Assembly (NCBI RefSeq): GCF_001938945.1
Contig: NZ_MKIO01000048.1
Span: forward strand, 62,001-126,000
DNA length: 64,000 nt
Reading direction: 5' to 3'
Origin: Xaviernesmea rhizosphaerae
GTDB taxonomy: Bacteria > Pseudomonadota > Alphaproteobacteria > Rhizobiales > Rhizobiaceae
In this document: positions 34,704 through 43,682 of the stretch, one piece after another
Numbering within the stretch: the first letter of the stretch is position 1
Layout: each line of letters begins with the position of its first letter
Position numbers and translations under genes: made by a program
Notes under the pieces: generated by a model
Told to the model about the DNA's origin: nothing
Seen by the model: only the letters and a program-made list of their open reading frames with translations
Databases searched by the model: none

Positions 34704-37700
34704 TCATTCCGCCGCCAGCCTTGGATGGGCGACGACCTGACCGCCGCGCGGCAGGACGCGGCCTTCCAGGCGATCGATCCGTTCCTGCATCGCCTCGATC
34801 TGGCGCTCCTGATCGCCGAGCTTCTCCGTGAGATCGGCATTGGCCAGCGGCTCGATTTCCTGCTCCTTGGCGCCGAAGAAGCGGCCGAAGAGACGGCCGA
34901 GCAGGCGCGACAGGTCGTCCATGATCAGGAAGAACGAGGGCACCACCACCAGCGACAGGACGGTGGAGACGATGATGCCGCCGATCACCGCAATCGCCAT
35001 CGGCGCGCGGAATGAGCCGCCTTCGCCGACGCCGAGCGCCGAGGGCAGCATGCCCGCCGACATGGCGATCGAGGTCATGATGATCGGGCGGGCGCGCTTG
35101 CGGCCGGCCTCGATCATCGCTTCGACCCGTTCCATGCCGTGGCGCTTCATCTCGATGGCGAAATCGACCAGCAGGATGGCGTTCTTGGTGACGATGCCCA
35201 TCAGCATGAGAATACCGATCAGCACCGGCATGGACATCGCATTCTGGGTGACGATCAGGCCCACGGCCACGCCGCCAATGGCGAGCGGCAGCGAGAACAG
35301 GATGGTGAAGGGCTGGATCACGTCCTTGAACAGGAGGATCAGCACCACCAGCACCAGCATCAGGCCGAGCAGCATGGCGTTGCCGAAGCCGCGTTGCATT
35401 TCTGCCTGCACCTCGGCATCGCCGGCCTCCTGGAAGCGCACGCCATGTGGAAGCTCCGTCTCGGCGGCCACCTGCTTGAAACGGTCAGAGGCCGTGTTCA
35501 GCGCGACGCCGATCGGCAGGTCGGCGCCCAGCGTCACCACGCGGCTGCGGTCGTAACGCTTGATCGAGCTCGGACCTTCCGAATAGCTGATATCGGCCAG
35601 CGCCGAGATCGGCACCAGGGCGCCGGCAGCGGTGCGGACCTTGAGATTGCGGATTGCGCCGAGATCGGTGCGCATCTGCGTATCCACCTGCACCCGGATC
35701 GGGATCTGCCGGTCGTCGAGCGAGATCTTGGTCAGCGCGGCGTCGATATCGCCGATCGTGGCGACGCGCACCACATCGGCGATCTGCTGGGTGGTCACGC
35801 CGAGGCGCGACATCTGCCCGGCGCGCGGGCGGATCTGTAGCTCCGGCCGGGGCAGGGCGCCGTCAGGGCTGACATTGGCCAGCACCGTCTCGTGGCGAAG
35901 CTTGGCTTCGAGCCGGCTCACCGCCTCGCTCAGCTCCGCATCGCCCTTGGACAGGAGGTTGAAGGACAGGTCGCGCTCACCGCGGTCATTGAGCTTCATC
36001 ACCCGGACATCGGGAATGTCCGCAAGCGCCGCATAGATCTGCTTCTCGATCTGCGCCTGCGGAATGATGCGGCCCTTGGGCGGCAGTTTGGGCAGATGCG
36101 GACCGATCACGGGGAGGTTGCCGAGCAGATTGTTGACCAGCTTGTTGACCAGCGAATGGTCGAGCTTGTCCAGAAGCACGGTGACGGTGGCCCGGCGCAG
36201 CTCCAGATCGCCCTTCGGCGAGGCACCGCCGAGAACGAAGACGGCGTCGACGCCGTTCATGTCCTTGACGCGGTCATAGATCGCCGTGGTCGTGCGCTCG
36301 GTATCCTCCAGCATCGCATCCGGCGGCAGCTCGACCGACAGCACGATGCGCGAGGCATCTTCCGGCGGCAGGAAGCTGCCGGGCACGGTGGACAGCAGCG
36401 CCAGCGAACCGACGAGAAAGGCAATGGCCCCGGCCAGCGTGGCATAGCGCATGTACCAGCGCCGCGTGGTGAAGCTGATCAGGCGCGTATAGCCGCGCAT
36501 GATCGGCCCGTCCTTGTCATGGTCCTCATGCCCGTCGGCGTCGCCCGAGCGCATGATATAGGCGGCCATGACAGGCGTGATCAGCCGCGCCACCATCAGC
36601 GAGAAGAACACCGAGACCGCGACTGTCAGGCCGAACTGGATGAAATACTGCCCGGGAATGCCCGGCATGAAGGACACCGGCACGAAGACGGCGATGATGG
36701 TGAAGGTGGTGGCGATCACCGCCAGGCCGATTTCGTCCGCCGCCTCGATGGCTGCGCGATAGGGCGATTTGCCCATCTTGATATGGCGGGAAATGTTCTC
36801 AATCTCGACGATGGCGTCATCGACGAGAATGCCGGTTGCCAGCGTCAGAGCCAGAAAGGAGACCAGGTTCAGCGAGAAGCCGAGCAGGTCCATGATGTAG
36901 AAGGTGGGGATGGCGGAAAGCGGCAGGGCGGCGGCCGAGATCAGCGTGGCGCGCCAGTTGCGCAGGAAGAGCAGCACCACGGCCACGGCCAGCAGCGCAC
37001 CTTCCATCAGCGTGTGCAGCGCCGCCTCGTAATTGCCATAGGTGAAATAGACCGAGTCGTTGACGAGCTTGATGTCGACCTCGGGGTTCTCGCTGCGCAC
37101 CTTGGTCAGGATCTTGGCCACGGTTTCCGCCACGGTCACTTCGCTGGCGCCCTTGGAGCGGAACACGGCGAAGGTGACGACCGGCACGCCGTCGAAGCGG
37201 GAGAAGCTCTTCGGTTCCTGATAGGTGTCGGTGACGGTGCCGAGATCGGTCAGCCGCACGAAGCGGCCATTGGGCAGGGCGATCATGCTGGACGCCAGGG
37301 CCTGGACCGAGCGCGTATCGCCCAGCGTGCGGATCGCCTGTTCGGCGCCGCCGACCTGGCCGCGGCCGGAGCCGAGGTCCCGGTTGGTCTGGCGCAGCTG
37401 GGCATTGACGTCGGAGGCGGTGACGCCATAGGCGTTCAGCCGGGGCTCGTCCAGCGCCACGCGCACCTCGCGGTCCGCGCCGCCATAGCGGTCGATCTTG
37501 CCGATGCCGGGCTGGCCCTGCAGCGCGCGTTTGATCGTGTCATCGACGAACCAGGAGATTTCCTCGAGCGTCATGTTCGGCGCGGAGACGGCAAAGGTCT
37601 GGATCGCCTGACCCTCGACATCCACCTTCGACACGATCGGCTCATCGATCGAGGCCGGCAGCGTGCCGCGAATGCGGTCGATCGCATCCTTGGTGTCCTG

Positions 37701-38015
37701 CACCGCCTGCGGCGTCGGCACCTCCATGTTGAACTCGACCGCCGTCATGGACTGACCGTCGGAGATGGTCGAGGTCACGTGCTTGACGCCGGAAATCCCG
37801 GCGACCGCATCCTCGATCTCCTTGGTCACCTGCGCCTCCAGCTCGGAGGGCGAGGCGCCGCTCTGCGTCACCGTGATCGAGACGATCGGCACGTCGATGT
37901 TCGGAAAGCGGGTGATCGGCAGCTTGTTGAAGGACTGATAGCCCATGAAGAGCAACAGCACGAAGGCCAGGATCGGCGCGATCGGGTTGCGAATGGCCCA
38001 GGCGGAAAAGTTCAT
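34704..38015 (-). CDS. RND-family efflux permease (AcrB/MdtBC-like)
   Basis: This 1103-residue inner-membrane transporter has 12 helices and two large periplasmic loops, expected for the HAE1/RND family. It begins MNFSAWAIRNPIAPILAFVL. Proton-relay acidic residues lie in TGILVDDAIVEIENI of helix 4, and ASRIVLSVELPPDAMLEDTE opens the second loop. The end carries an extra ~45-residue coiled-coil tail (EKLGDQERQIEAMQERIDRL) after the last helix, beyond the usual length. It follows its adaptor gene in one operon (34-base gap). No outer-membrane TolC partner is encoded here. Substrate unknown. Confidence 0.95.
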   Translation of the reverse strand: MNFSAWAIRNPIAPILAFVLLLFMGYQSFNKLPITRFPNIDVPIVSITVTQSGASPSELEAQVTKEIEDAVAGISGVKHVTSTISDGQSMTAVEFNMEVPTPQAVQDTKDAIDRIRGTLPASIDEPIVSKVDVEGQAIQTFAVSAPNMTLEEISWFVDDTIKRALQGQPGIGKIDRYGGADREVRVALDEPRLNAYGVTASDVNAQLRQTNRDLGSGRGQVGGAEQAIRTLGDTRSVQALASSMIALPNGRFVRLTDLGTVTDTYQEPKSFSRFDGVPVVTFAVFRSKGASEVTVAETVAKILTKVRSENPEVDIKLVNDSVYFTYGNYEAALHTLMEGALLAVAVVLLFLRNWRATLISAAALPLSAIPTFYIMDLLGFSLNLVSFLALTLATGILVDDAIVEIENISRHIKMGKSPYRAAIEAADEIGLAVIATTFTIIAVFVPVSFMPGIPGQYFIQFGLTVAVSVFFSLMVARLITPVMAAYIMRSGDADGHEDHDKDGPIMRGYTRLISFTTRRWYMRYATLAGAIAFLVGSLALLSTVPGSFLPPEDASRIVLSVELPPDAMLEDTERTTTAIYDRVKDMNGVDAVFVLGGASPKGDLELRRATVTVLLDKLDHSLVNKLVNNLLGNLPVIGPHLPKLPPKGRIIPQAQIEKQIYAALADIPDVRVMKLNDRGERDLSFNLLSKGDAELSEAVSRLEAKLRHETVLANVSPDGALPRPELQIRPRAGQMSRLGVTTQQIADVVRVATIGDIDAALTKISLDDRQIPIRVQVDTQMRTDLGAIRNLKVRTAAGALVPISALADISYSEGPSSIKRYDRSRVVTLGADLPIGVALNTASDRFKQVAAETELPHGVRFQEAGDAEVQAEMQRGFGNAMLLGLMLVLVVLILLFKDVIQPFTILFSLPLAIGGVAVGLIVTQNAMSMPVLIGILMLMGIVTKNAILLVDFAIEMKRHGMERVEAMIEAGRKRARPIIMTSIAMSAGMLPSALGVGEGGSFRAPMAIAVIGGIIVSTVLSLVVVPSFFLIMDDLSRLLGRLFGRFFGAKEQEIEPLANADLTEKLGDQERQIEAMQERIDRLEGRVLPRGGQVVAHPRLAAE

Positions 38016-38049
38016 GGTCGCGCTCGCTTTGGAACGGAAAATGAAAGGG

Positions 38050-39243
38050 TCAGTTGGTCTCGGCCGGGGCCGCGATCACCGGATTGATCTTGTCGCCGTC
38101 GCGCACATAGGCACCGGCCTTGGCAACCACCTGATCGCCCGCCGCAAGGCCGGAAACGACTTCGACGCTGCCGCCATCCTGAATGCCGGTCTGGACCGGC
38201 ACCAGCTTGATCACGCCATCCACCACCTTGCGGGCAAAGCTGCCATCCGCCTTGCGGGTCACGGCCGTCAGCGGCAGGCTCAGCGCCGTCTTCTGCGCCA
38301 CCGTGATCGTGGCCCCGGCATACATGCCCACGCGGGCCCTGTCGGGTTCCGGCAGGCTGATATAGGCGATGCCCAGGCGGGTCTGCGTATCGACCGTCGG
38401 CGAGAGCAGGCGGATTGTGCCGTGCAGCGTCTCGGCGCCATCGGTCAGCGCCACCTCCGCCTTCTGCCCGGGGGCCAGCCGCATCAGGTCGGTTTCCGTC
38501 ACGTCGGCCCTCAGTTCCAGCGCGCCGTCGCGCACGAGGGTGAAGAGCGGCTGTCCGGCGCCGCTGGCAATGGCACCGACCTTGGCCGTCTTGGCGGAGA
38601 TCACGCCTGATACGGGCGCCTTGACCTCGGTGCGCGACAGGCGCAGGTCCACATCATGGATCTGCGCATCCACCACGGCGATATCGGCCTTGGCCACGGA
38701 AATCATCTGTTCGGCGGAGCTGGCGCGTGCCCGGGTGGCGGCGGCCAGAGCGTCCTGCTGTTCGCGCTGTGCGGTGGAGACGGTGCCGGAAGCCTCCAGA
38801 CGCTGGGTGCGGGCTCGGGAGCGTTCGGCCTCCTCGGCATTGGCCCGCGCCTCGATCAGCTGGGCCTGATACTGGGCCAAAGACGCCTCCGCCTTCGCGC
38901 GCTGGGCCTGATACTGGCTTTTCTGCAGCAGCAGCGTGTCCTTGTCGAGCACGGCCAGCACCTGGCCGGCGGTGACCTTGTCGCCGACATCGACCCGAAC
39001 CTCGGAGATCGGCAGGCCTTCCACCAGCGGCGCGGCATAGCTTTCATCCACCGGCTGGATGGTGCCGGTCGCCTTGACGCGGTCGGCCAGCGGCTTCTCG
39101 GTCACGGCGGTGACGACGATGGCGGGAAGGCGGGGCGCGACCTGCGGCGTGGCGGCCGTTTCCTCGGCCCTGGCCGCTCCCGAGAGCAGGAGCCCCAGCG
39201 CCAGCGGCGCATGCAGCCAGACGAATTTGCGATGAATGCCCAT
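38050..39243 (-). CDS. RND efflux periplasmic adaptor (membrane fusion protein)
   Basis: This is a 397-residue protein from the ATG at 39243 (MGIHRKFVWLHAPLALGLLL), preceded by GGGGACGGGAC; in-frame starts further upstream are less likely. The signal peptide is cleaved after GAARA. HlyD-type lipoyl halves are seen in GLPISEVRVDVGDKVTAGQV and APVSGVISAKTAKVGAIASG. A long alpha-hairpin lies between them (QYQAQRAKAEASLAQYQAQL to VVDAQIHDVDLRLS), then beta-barrel and membrane-proximal domains. It links the RND permease at 34704 to an outer-membrane channel. Confidence 0.95.
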   Translation of the reverse strand: MGIHRKFVWLHAPLALGLLLSGAARAEETAATPQVAPRLPAIVVTAVTEKPLADRVKATGTIQPVDESYAAPLVEGLPISEVRVDVGDKVTAGQVLAVLDKDTLLLQKSQYQAQRAKAEASLAQYQAQLIEARANAEEAERSRARTQRLEASGTVSTAQREQQDALAAATRARASSAEQMISVAKADIAVVDAQIHDVDLRLSRTEVKAPVSGVISAKTAKVGAIASGAGQPLFTLVRDGALELRADVTETDLMRLAPGQKAEVALTDGAETLHGTIRLLSPTVDTQTRLGIAYISLPEPDRARVGMYAGATITVAQKTALSLPLTAVTRKADGSFARKVVDGVIKLVPVQTGIQDGGSVEVVSGLAAGDQVVAKAGAYVRDGDKINPVIAAPAETN

Positions 39244-39627
39244 GTCCCGTCCCCAGTTCATCGTCGAGTCCACGTGCCATGACGAGCCCACAAAGCCATG
39301 GCTATCCTGCCGCGCTTACGGAAACTGTCAATTGCCGGATCATTACCTTCAGGAGCCATGCAAGCTCCATGCCCATTCGCCTGCCATCCATGTCCCGGCC
39401 TTAGCCCGTGGCATGAGCACAAGACAGGATTTGCGAACACGCAAGGTCTCCGCAAGCAATAAAGAATGGTTCCTCACTATTTACATTGTTCTATCTTCGT
39501 TCGCAATCCCCGGTCCCATAAAAATGCGCGGGCAGCCTTTTGACGTGCTGCCCGCGCTGGATCGGGGATCAAACGTGCCATGGGCGCACCCGGCCGGCGT
39601 TCCGGCCAGGTGCGTGATCCGGCTTGC
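39244..39627. other. Intergenic region between two minus-strand operons
   Basis: This region of about 380 bases should hold the promoter of the adaptor/RND operon. It contains the terminator of the upstream ABC operon (39521-39557). No gene, clear operator or repeat was recognised otherwise. Confidence 0.5.
39521..39557 (-). terminator. Terminator of the pyrimidine-type ABC transporter operon
   Basis: GCGCGGGCAG (39526-39535) and CTGCCCGCGC (39548-39557) form a perfect 10-bp stem. On the minus strand it is followed by ATTTTATG. It lies about 70 bases after the binding-protein stop. Confidence 0.75.
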
Positions 39628-40620
39628 TTATTTCAGCGCGGCCTCGGTGATCTCATGGGTGAAGGCGCCAGCCGGTTCCTTGGTGATCACGGGGTCCGAA
39701 CCGCCCTTCAGCAGCGACTCCACCGTGCGCTTGTAGTCGGCCTCGTCGAGCGCGCCGGTGGAGCCGGCGGTCAGCTTGGCCACTTCGCTCATCATGCGCT
39801 TCTGGTGCTTTTCGGTCTGGGCGCCGGTGGCGTCGTTTTCGAGCACGATCCCGGCCGCTTCATCCGTATGCGCCTCGGCATATTTCCAGCCCTTCATCGA
39901 GGCGCGGACGAACTTGACCATCTTCTCCTTGAAGGCCGGGTCCTTCAGCTTGTCTTCCAGCACGTAGAGCCCGTCTTCCAGCGTCGCGACACCCTGGTCC
40001 TCATATTTGAAGGTGATGAGATCCTCCGGCTTGATGCCGGCGTCGATCACCTGCCAATATTCGTTATAGGTCATGGTGGAGATGCAGGCGGCCTGCTTCT
40101 GGATCAGCGGATCGACGTTGAAGCCCTGCTTCAGCACGGTGACGCCGTCAGGCCCGCCATTGGTCTTCAGGCCGAGATGGCTCATCCAGGACAGGAACGG
40201 ATATTCATTGCCGAAGAACCAGACGCCGAGCGTCTTGCCCTTGAAGTCGGCTGGCGTCTTGACGCCCGATTCCTTCAGGCAGGTCAGCATCATGCCGGAC
40301 TTCTTGAAGGGCTGGGCGATGTTGACCAGCGGCACGCCCTTTTCGCGCGTGGCCAGCGCCGAGGGCATCCAGTCGACGATGACATCGGCGCCGCCACCGG
40401 CAATCACCTGCGGCGGGGCGATATCGGGGCCGCCCGGCTTGATCTCGACGTCGAGGCCTTCCGCCTCGTAATAGCCCTTCTCCTTGGCGACGTAATAGCC
40501 GGCGAACTGCGCCTGGGTCACCCATTTCAGCTGCAGGGTCACCTTGTCGGCGGCCTGGGCCTGGAGCGCCATCAGCGAGGCCGCGCCTGCCAGAAGCAGC
40601 GATGCGATCATGCGTGTCAT
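39628..40620 (-). CDS. ABC transporter substrate-binding protein, NMT1/THI5 (ThiY-like) family
   Basis: This is a 330-residue periplasmic protein; the start at 40620 follows AAGGGGAA. Signal peptide to about residue 24 (LQAQAADKV). The family opening KVTLQLKWVTQAQFAGYYVA and KEKGYYEAEGLDVEIKPGG is that of NMT1/THI5-like proteins that bind pyrimidine or related heterocycles. GGGADVIVDWMPSALATREK and GVWFFGNEYPFLSWMSHLGL follow. As the operon continues into dihydropyrimidinase and the pyrimidine amidohydrolase, uracil, thymine or a dihydropyrimidine is the likeliest ligand (inference). Confidence 0.9.
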   Translation of the reverse strand: MTRMIASLLLAGAASLMALQAQAADKVTLQLKWVTQAQFAGYYVAKEKGYYEAEGLDVEIKPGGPDIAPPQVIAGGGADVIVDWMPSALATREKGVPLVNIAQPFKKSGMMLTCLKESGVKTPADFKGKTLGVWFFGNEYPFLSWMSHLGLKTNGGPDGVTVLKQGFNVDPLIQKQAACISTMTYNEYWQVIDAGIKPEDLITFKYEDQGVATLEDGLYVLEDKLKDPAFKEKMVKFVRASMKGWKYAEAHTDEAAGIVLENDATGAQTEKHQKRMMSEVAKLTAGSTGALDEADYKRTVESLLKGGSDPVITKEPAGAFTHEITEAALK

Positions 40621-40636
40621 TGTCAGTTCCCCTTGA

Positions 40637-41500
40637 TTATGTCCGCTCACCGCGAACGGACGGATGCCAGAAAGTGACGGCGCGCTCGACCAGCGCCACC
40701 GCCCCATAGAAGCCCGAGCCGGCCAGCGCGGCCACCGCGATCTCGGCCCAGACCATGTCGACATTCATGCGGCCGACTTCGGTGGAAATGCGGAAGCCCA
40801 TGCCGACGATCGGGGTGCCGAAGAATTCGGCGACGATGGCGCCGATCAGCGCCAGCGTCGAATTGATCTTCAGCGCATTGAAGATGAAGGGCCAGGCGGC
40901 CGGCAGCCGCAGCTTGGTCAGCGTCTGCCACCAGCTGGCGGCATAGGTGCGCATCAGGTCCCTTTCCATGGAGGAGGCGGCCGAAAGCCCCGTCACCGTG
41001 TTCACCAGCATGGGGAAGAACGTCATGATCACCACGACGGCGACCTTGGAAGGCCAGTCGAAGCCGAACCACATGACCATGATCGGCGCGATGCCGACGA
41101 CGGGCAGGGCGGAGACGAAGTTGCCGAGCGGCAGGAGCCCCTTCTGCAGGAAGGGCGAGCGGTCGATGGCGATCGCCACGACAAAGCCGAAGCCGCAGCC
41201 GAGCACATAGCCCGTCAGCACCGATTTCAGCACGGTCTGCTGGAAATCGGCCCAGAGGATCGGCAGCGAACCGATCAGCCGCGTCCAGATCATCGAGGGC
41301 GGCGGCAGGAGCACGACAGGCACCTGGAAGCCGCGCACCAGCCCTTCCCAGAGCACCAGCAGGGTGACGCCGAAGATCAGCGGCACGGCGATGTCGATCA
41401 GCCGTTTCAGGCCGCGCGAGGCCGGGCGCAGCCGCACCAGCCATTCGTTGAAGCCCCAGGCGAAGAGCCAGAAGACCAGCGCGCCGATCACAAGCGTCAT
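40637..41500 (-). CDS. ABC transporter permease (NitT/TauT-ThiX type)
   Basis: This is a 287-residue permease with about seven helices. The BPD_transp_1 EAA loop reads RTYAASWWQTLTKLRLPAAW. It starts 4 bases inside the end of the second permease gene (ATGA), so translation is coupled. Helix 3 to 5 blocks (VLKSVLTGYVLGCGFGFVVA, LPLGNFVSALPVVGIAPIMV) are typical of SsuC/TauC/ThiX permeases. Confidence 0.92.
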   Translation of the reverse strand: MTLVIGALVFWLFAWGFNEWLVRLRPASRGLKRLIDIAVPLIFGVTLLVLWEGLVRGFQVPVVLLPPPSMIWTRLIGSLPILWADFQQTVLKSVLTGYVLGCGFGFVVAIAIDRSPFLQKGLLPLGNFVSALPVVGIAPIMVMWFGFDWPSKVAVVVIMTFFPMLVNTVTGLSAASSMERDLMRTYAASWWQTLTKLRLPAAWPFIFNALKINSTLALIGAIVAEFFGTPIVGMGFRISTEVGRMNVDMVWAEIAVAALAGSGFYGAVALVERAVTFWHPSVRGERT

Positions 41501-42381
41501 GGCCGCGCTCCCATGCGTTTGAGCACCATGGCATGCAGCATGCCGACGACCAGCACCAGCACGGCGGCGAGCCCCGCCGCCATGAACAGCGCCGACCAGA
41601 TCTGCACTGTCTGGCCATAATAGGAGCCGGCGAGCAGGCGCGCGCCAAGCCCGGCCACCGCACCGGTCGGCAGCTCGCCGACGATGGCGCCGACAAGCGA
41701 AATGGCGATCGCCACCTTCAGCGAGGTGAAGAGATAGGGCATGGCGGCCGGCCAGCGCAGCTTGGTCAGCACCTGCGCCGCGCTGGCATCATAGGTGCGC
41801 ATCAGGTCGAGCTGGATCTGCTCGGGGCTGCGCAACCCCTTCACCATGCCGACGACGATGGGGAAGAAGGAGAGATAGGTGGAGATCAGCGCCTTGGGCA
41901 GCAGACCCGAAAGGCCGATGGCATTCAGCACCACGATGATCATCGGCGCGACCGCAAGAATCGGCACGGTCTGGCTGGCGATCACCCAGGGCATCAGCGA
42001 GCGGTCCATCGCCCGGTTGTGGACGATGCCGATGGCGAGCAGAATGCCGAGCACCGTGCCGATGGCAAAGCCGAGCAGCGTGGCCGAGAGCGTCACCCAG
42101 GCGTGATAGACAAGGCTGCGCTTGGAGGTGATCGGCTTGTTGACCGTGGTATCCCACAGCTCGGCGAAGACCTGATGCGGCGCGGGCAGCACCGGGCGCT
42201 CCTGCGCCATGGTGTTTTTCAAAAGGTCGGTCAGCGCGATGGTGGTGCCGGCGCGCGCGGCCGTGTCGCGCTCGAAGGGGGCGTTGAGCCAGGCGGCGGC
42301 GCCGTACCAGAGAACCACGATCGCGACGAGGATGGTGGCGACGGGCAGGATCTTGTCACGAAAACGCGGTGCGGTGCTCAT
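41497..42381 (-). CDS. ABC transporter permease, second copy (NitT/TauT-ThiX type)
   Basis: This is a 294-residue permease; the start at 42381 has GGTGGGGAG upstream. The EAA-type loop is RTYDASAAQVLTKLRWPAAM, and core helices include VTLSATLLGFAIGTVLGILL and VIASQTVPILAVAPMIIVVL. It is paralogous to the 40637-41500 permease, and together they probably form a heterodimeric channel. Its stop overlaps that gene by 4 bases; its start overlaps the DMT gene stop by 4. Confidence 0.92.
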   Translation of the reverse strand: MSTAPRFRDKILPVATILVAIVVLWYGAAAWLNAPFERDTAARAGTTIALTDLLKNTMAQERPVLPAPHQVFAELWDTTVNKPITSKRSLVYHAWVTLSATLLGFAIGTVLGILLAIGIVHNRAMDRSLMPWVIASQTVPILAVAPMIIVVLNAIGLSGLLPKALISTYLSFFPIVVGMVKGLRSPEQIQLDLMRTYDASAAQVLTKLRWPAAMPYLFTSLKVAIAISLVGAIVGELPTGAVAGLGARLLAGSYYGQTVQIWSALFMAAGLAAVLVLVVGMLHAMVLKRMGARP

Positions 42382-42713
42382 GGCTTGCTCCCCACCGGAA
42401 CGAGCATCAGCCCCATGGCGACGACGCCCAGCGCCACGCCCGCCATCTGCTGGCCGGTCATCCTCTCGCCGAAGACGAGAAAGGCGATGGCATTGATCGC
42501 CACCAGCTGTCCGATGGCCGAAAGCGAGATGGCAAGGCCGAGCCCGCCCTCGCGCATCAGCCGGATCATCACCAGATTGCCGAGGCAATAGAGCAGCAGC
42601 GACAAGGCCAGAAGCGGCCAGCGCTCGGAGCTGACATAGGCGCGCGAAGCGGTGGCGCCGGCAAGGAAGATCGGGATGGAGAGGAGGAGGAAGAACAGGA
42701 AGCGGCCGCTCAT
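42378..42713 (-). CDS. Small DMT/EamA-type membrane protein
   Basis: This is a 111-residue protein with four predicted helices, starting MSGRFLFFLLLSIPIFLAGA. The second half (GLGLAISLSAIGQLVAINAI, then VFGERMTGQQMAGVALGVVA) matches the half-size EamA/SMR pattern of drug/metabolite transporters. It overlaps the downstream permease gene by 4 bases and lies within the ABC operon, so it is co-expressed with pyrimidine uptake. It may export a by-product or act as a small exporter; the substrate is unknown. Confidence 0.8.
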   Translation of the reverse strand: MSGRFLFFLLLSIPIFLAGATASRAYVSSERWPLLALSLLLYCLGNLVMIRLMREGGLGLAISLSAIGQLVAINAIAFLVFGERMTGQQMAGVALGVVAMGLMLVPVGSKP

Positions 42714-42764
42714 CTCCTGCCTCCCCGGGGACAGAGTTGCGGTTGCTCGCACGGGAAAAGCTCT

Positions 42765-43571
42765 CTATTCGTCATAGCTGTGCCCCGCCCTCAAGCCGTC
42801 GCGCACCCGGCTGGCAATCTCGAGGAATTCCGGCGTCTCGCGAATGCCGAGCGGCCTTTCCTTCGGAAGCGTCGAGGTGATGACATCTGTGACCCGGCCC
42901 GGGCGCGGGCTCATCACCACGATCTTGGTGGAGAGATAGACGGCCTCGGGAATGGAATGGGTGACGAAGCAGATGGTCTTGTCGGTCTGCGCCCAGAGCT
43001 TCAGCAGTTGCTCGTTCAGATGGTCGCGCACGATCTCGTCCAGCGCGCCGAAGGGCTCGTCCATCAGGAGAAGATCGGCATCGAAGGCCAGCGCGCGGGC
43101 GATCGAGGCGCGCTGCTGCATGCCGCCGGACAATTGCCAGGGAAATTTCCGCCCGAAGCCGGTGAGGTTGACCAGCGCCAGCACCCGCTCGATCCGCTTT
43201 TTGCGCTCCTCCTTCGGCGTGCCCATGATCTCCAGCGGCAGGGCGATGTTGTCCTCGATGGTGCGCCAGGGATAGAGCGCGGCCGCCTGGAACACATAGC
43301 CATAGGAGCGATTCTTTCGCGCATCCTCCGGCGTCGTGCCGTTAACGGTGATGGTGCCTTCCGTGGGCCGTTCGAGATCGGCGATCACCCGCAGAAAGGT
43401 GGTCTTGCCGCAGCCTGACGGCCCGATGAAGGAGACGAAGTCGCCCTTGGCGATCTCCAGATCCACCCCCGTCAGGGCGGTCACGGGCCCGTCAGCGGTG
43501 GCAAAGGTGAGGCCGAGCTTGCGCGCGGAGACGACGGAGGCAGGCGATGGGGTCATTGCGGGCACGCTCAT
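42765..43571 (-). CDS. ABC transporter ATP-binding protein (SsuB/TauB/ThiZ type)
   Basis: This is a 268-residue protein from the ATG at 43571 (a second ATG at 43556 is possible). Walker A GPSGCGKTTFLRVIADLERP, signature QLSGGMQQRASIARALAFDA, Walker B LLLMDEPFGALDEIVRDHL and switch VTHSIPEAVYLS. It powers the two permeases downstream. The 111 bases upstream to the dihydropyrimidinase stop contain no promoter-like or operator motif, so it is probably read from the pydC promoter. Confidence 0.94.
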   Translation of the reverse strand: MSVPAMTPSPASVVSARKLGLTFATADGPVTALTGVDLEIAKGDFVSFIGPSGCGKTTFLRVIADLERPTEGTITVNGTTPEDARKNRSYGYVFQAAALYPWRTIEDNIALPLEIMGTPKEERKKRIERVLALVNLTGFGRKFPWQLSGGMQQRASIARALAFDADLLLMDEPFGALDEIVRDHLNEQLLKLWAQTDKTICFVTHSIPEAVYLSTKIVVMSPRPGRVTDVITSTLPKERPLGIRETPEFLEIASRVRDGLRAGHSYDE

Positions 43572-43682
43572 CGGACAACCGGGAAAAAGTGCGCCCAGAG
43601 GGGTCCGGGCGCAATGCGGATCGGAGCTTTGGGGGCAAAATTGGTGTGGACGCGGCACATCAGCCGCGCCCGCGCCTGTTGC

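Noticed and set aside
39566..39580. Minus-strand TGGCACGTTTGATCC as a sigma-54 promoter
   Set aside because: The -12 GC is missing, and the site is more than 300 bases from the next start.
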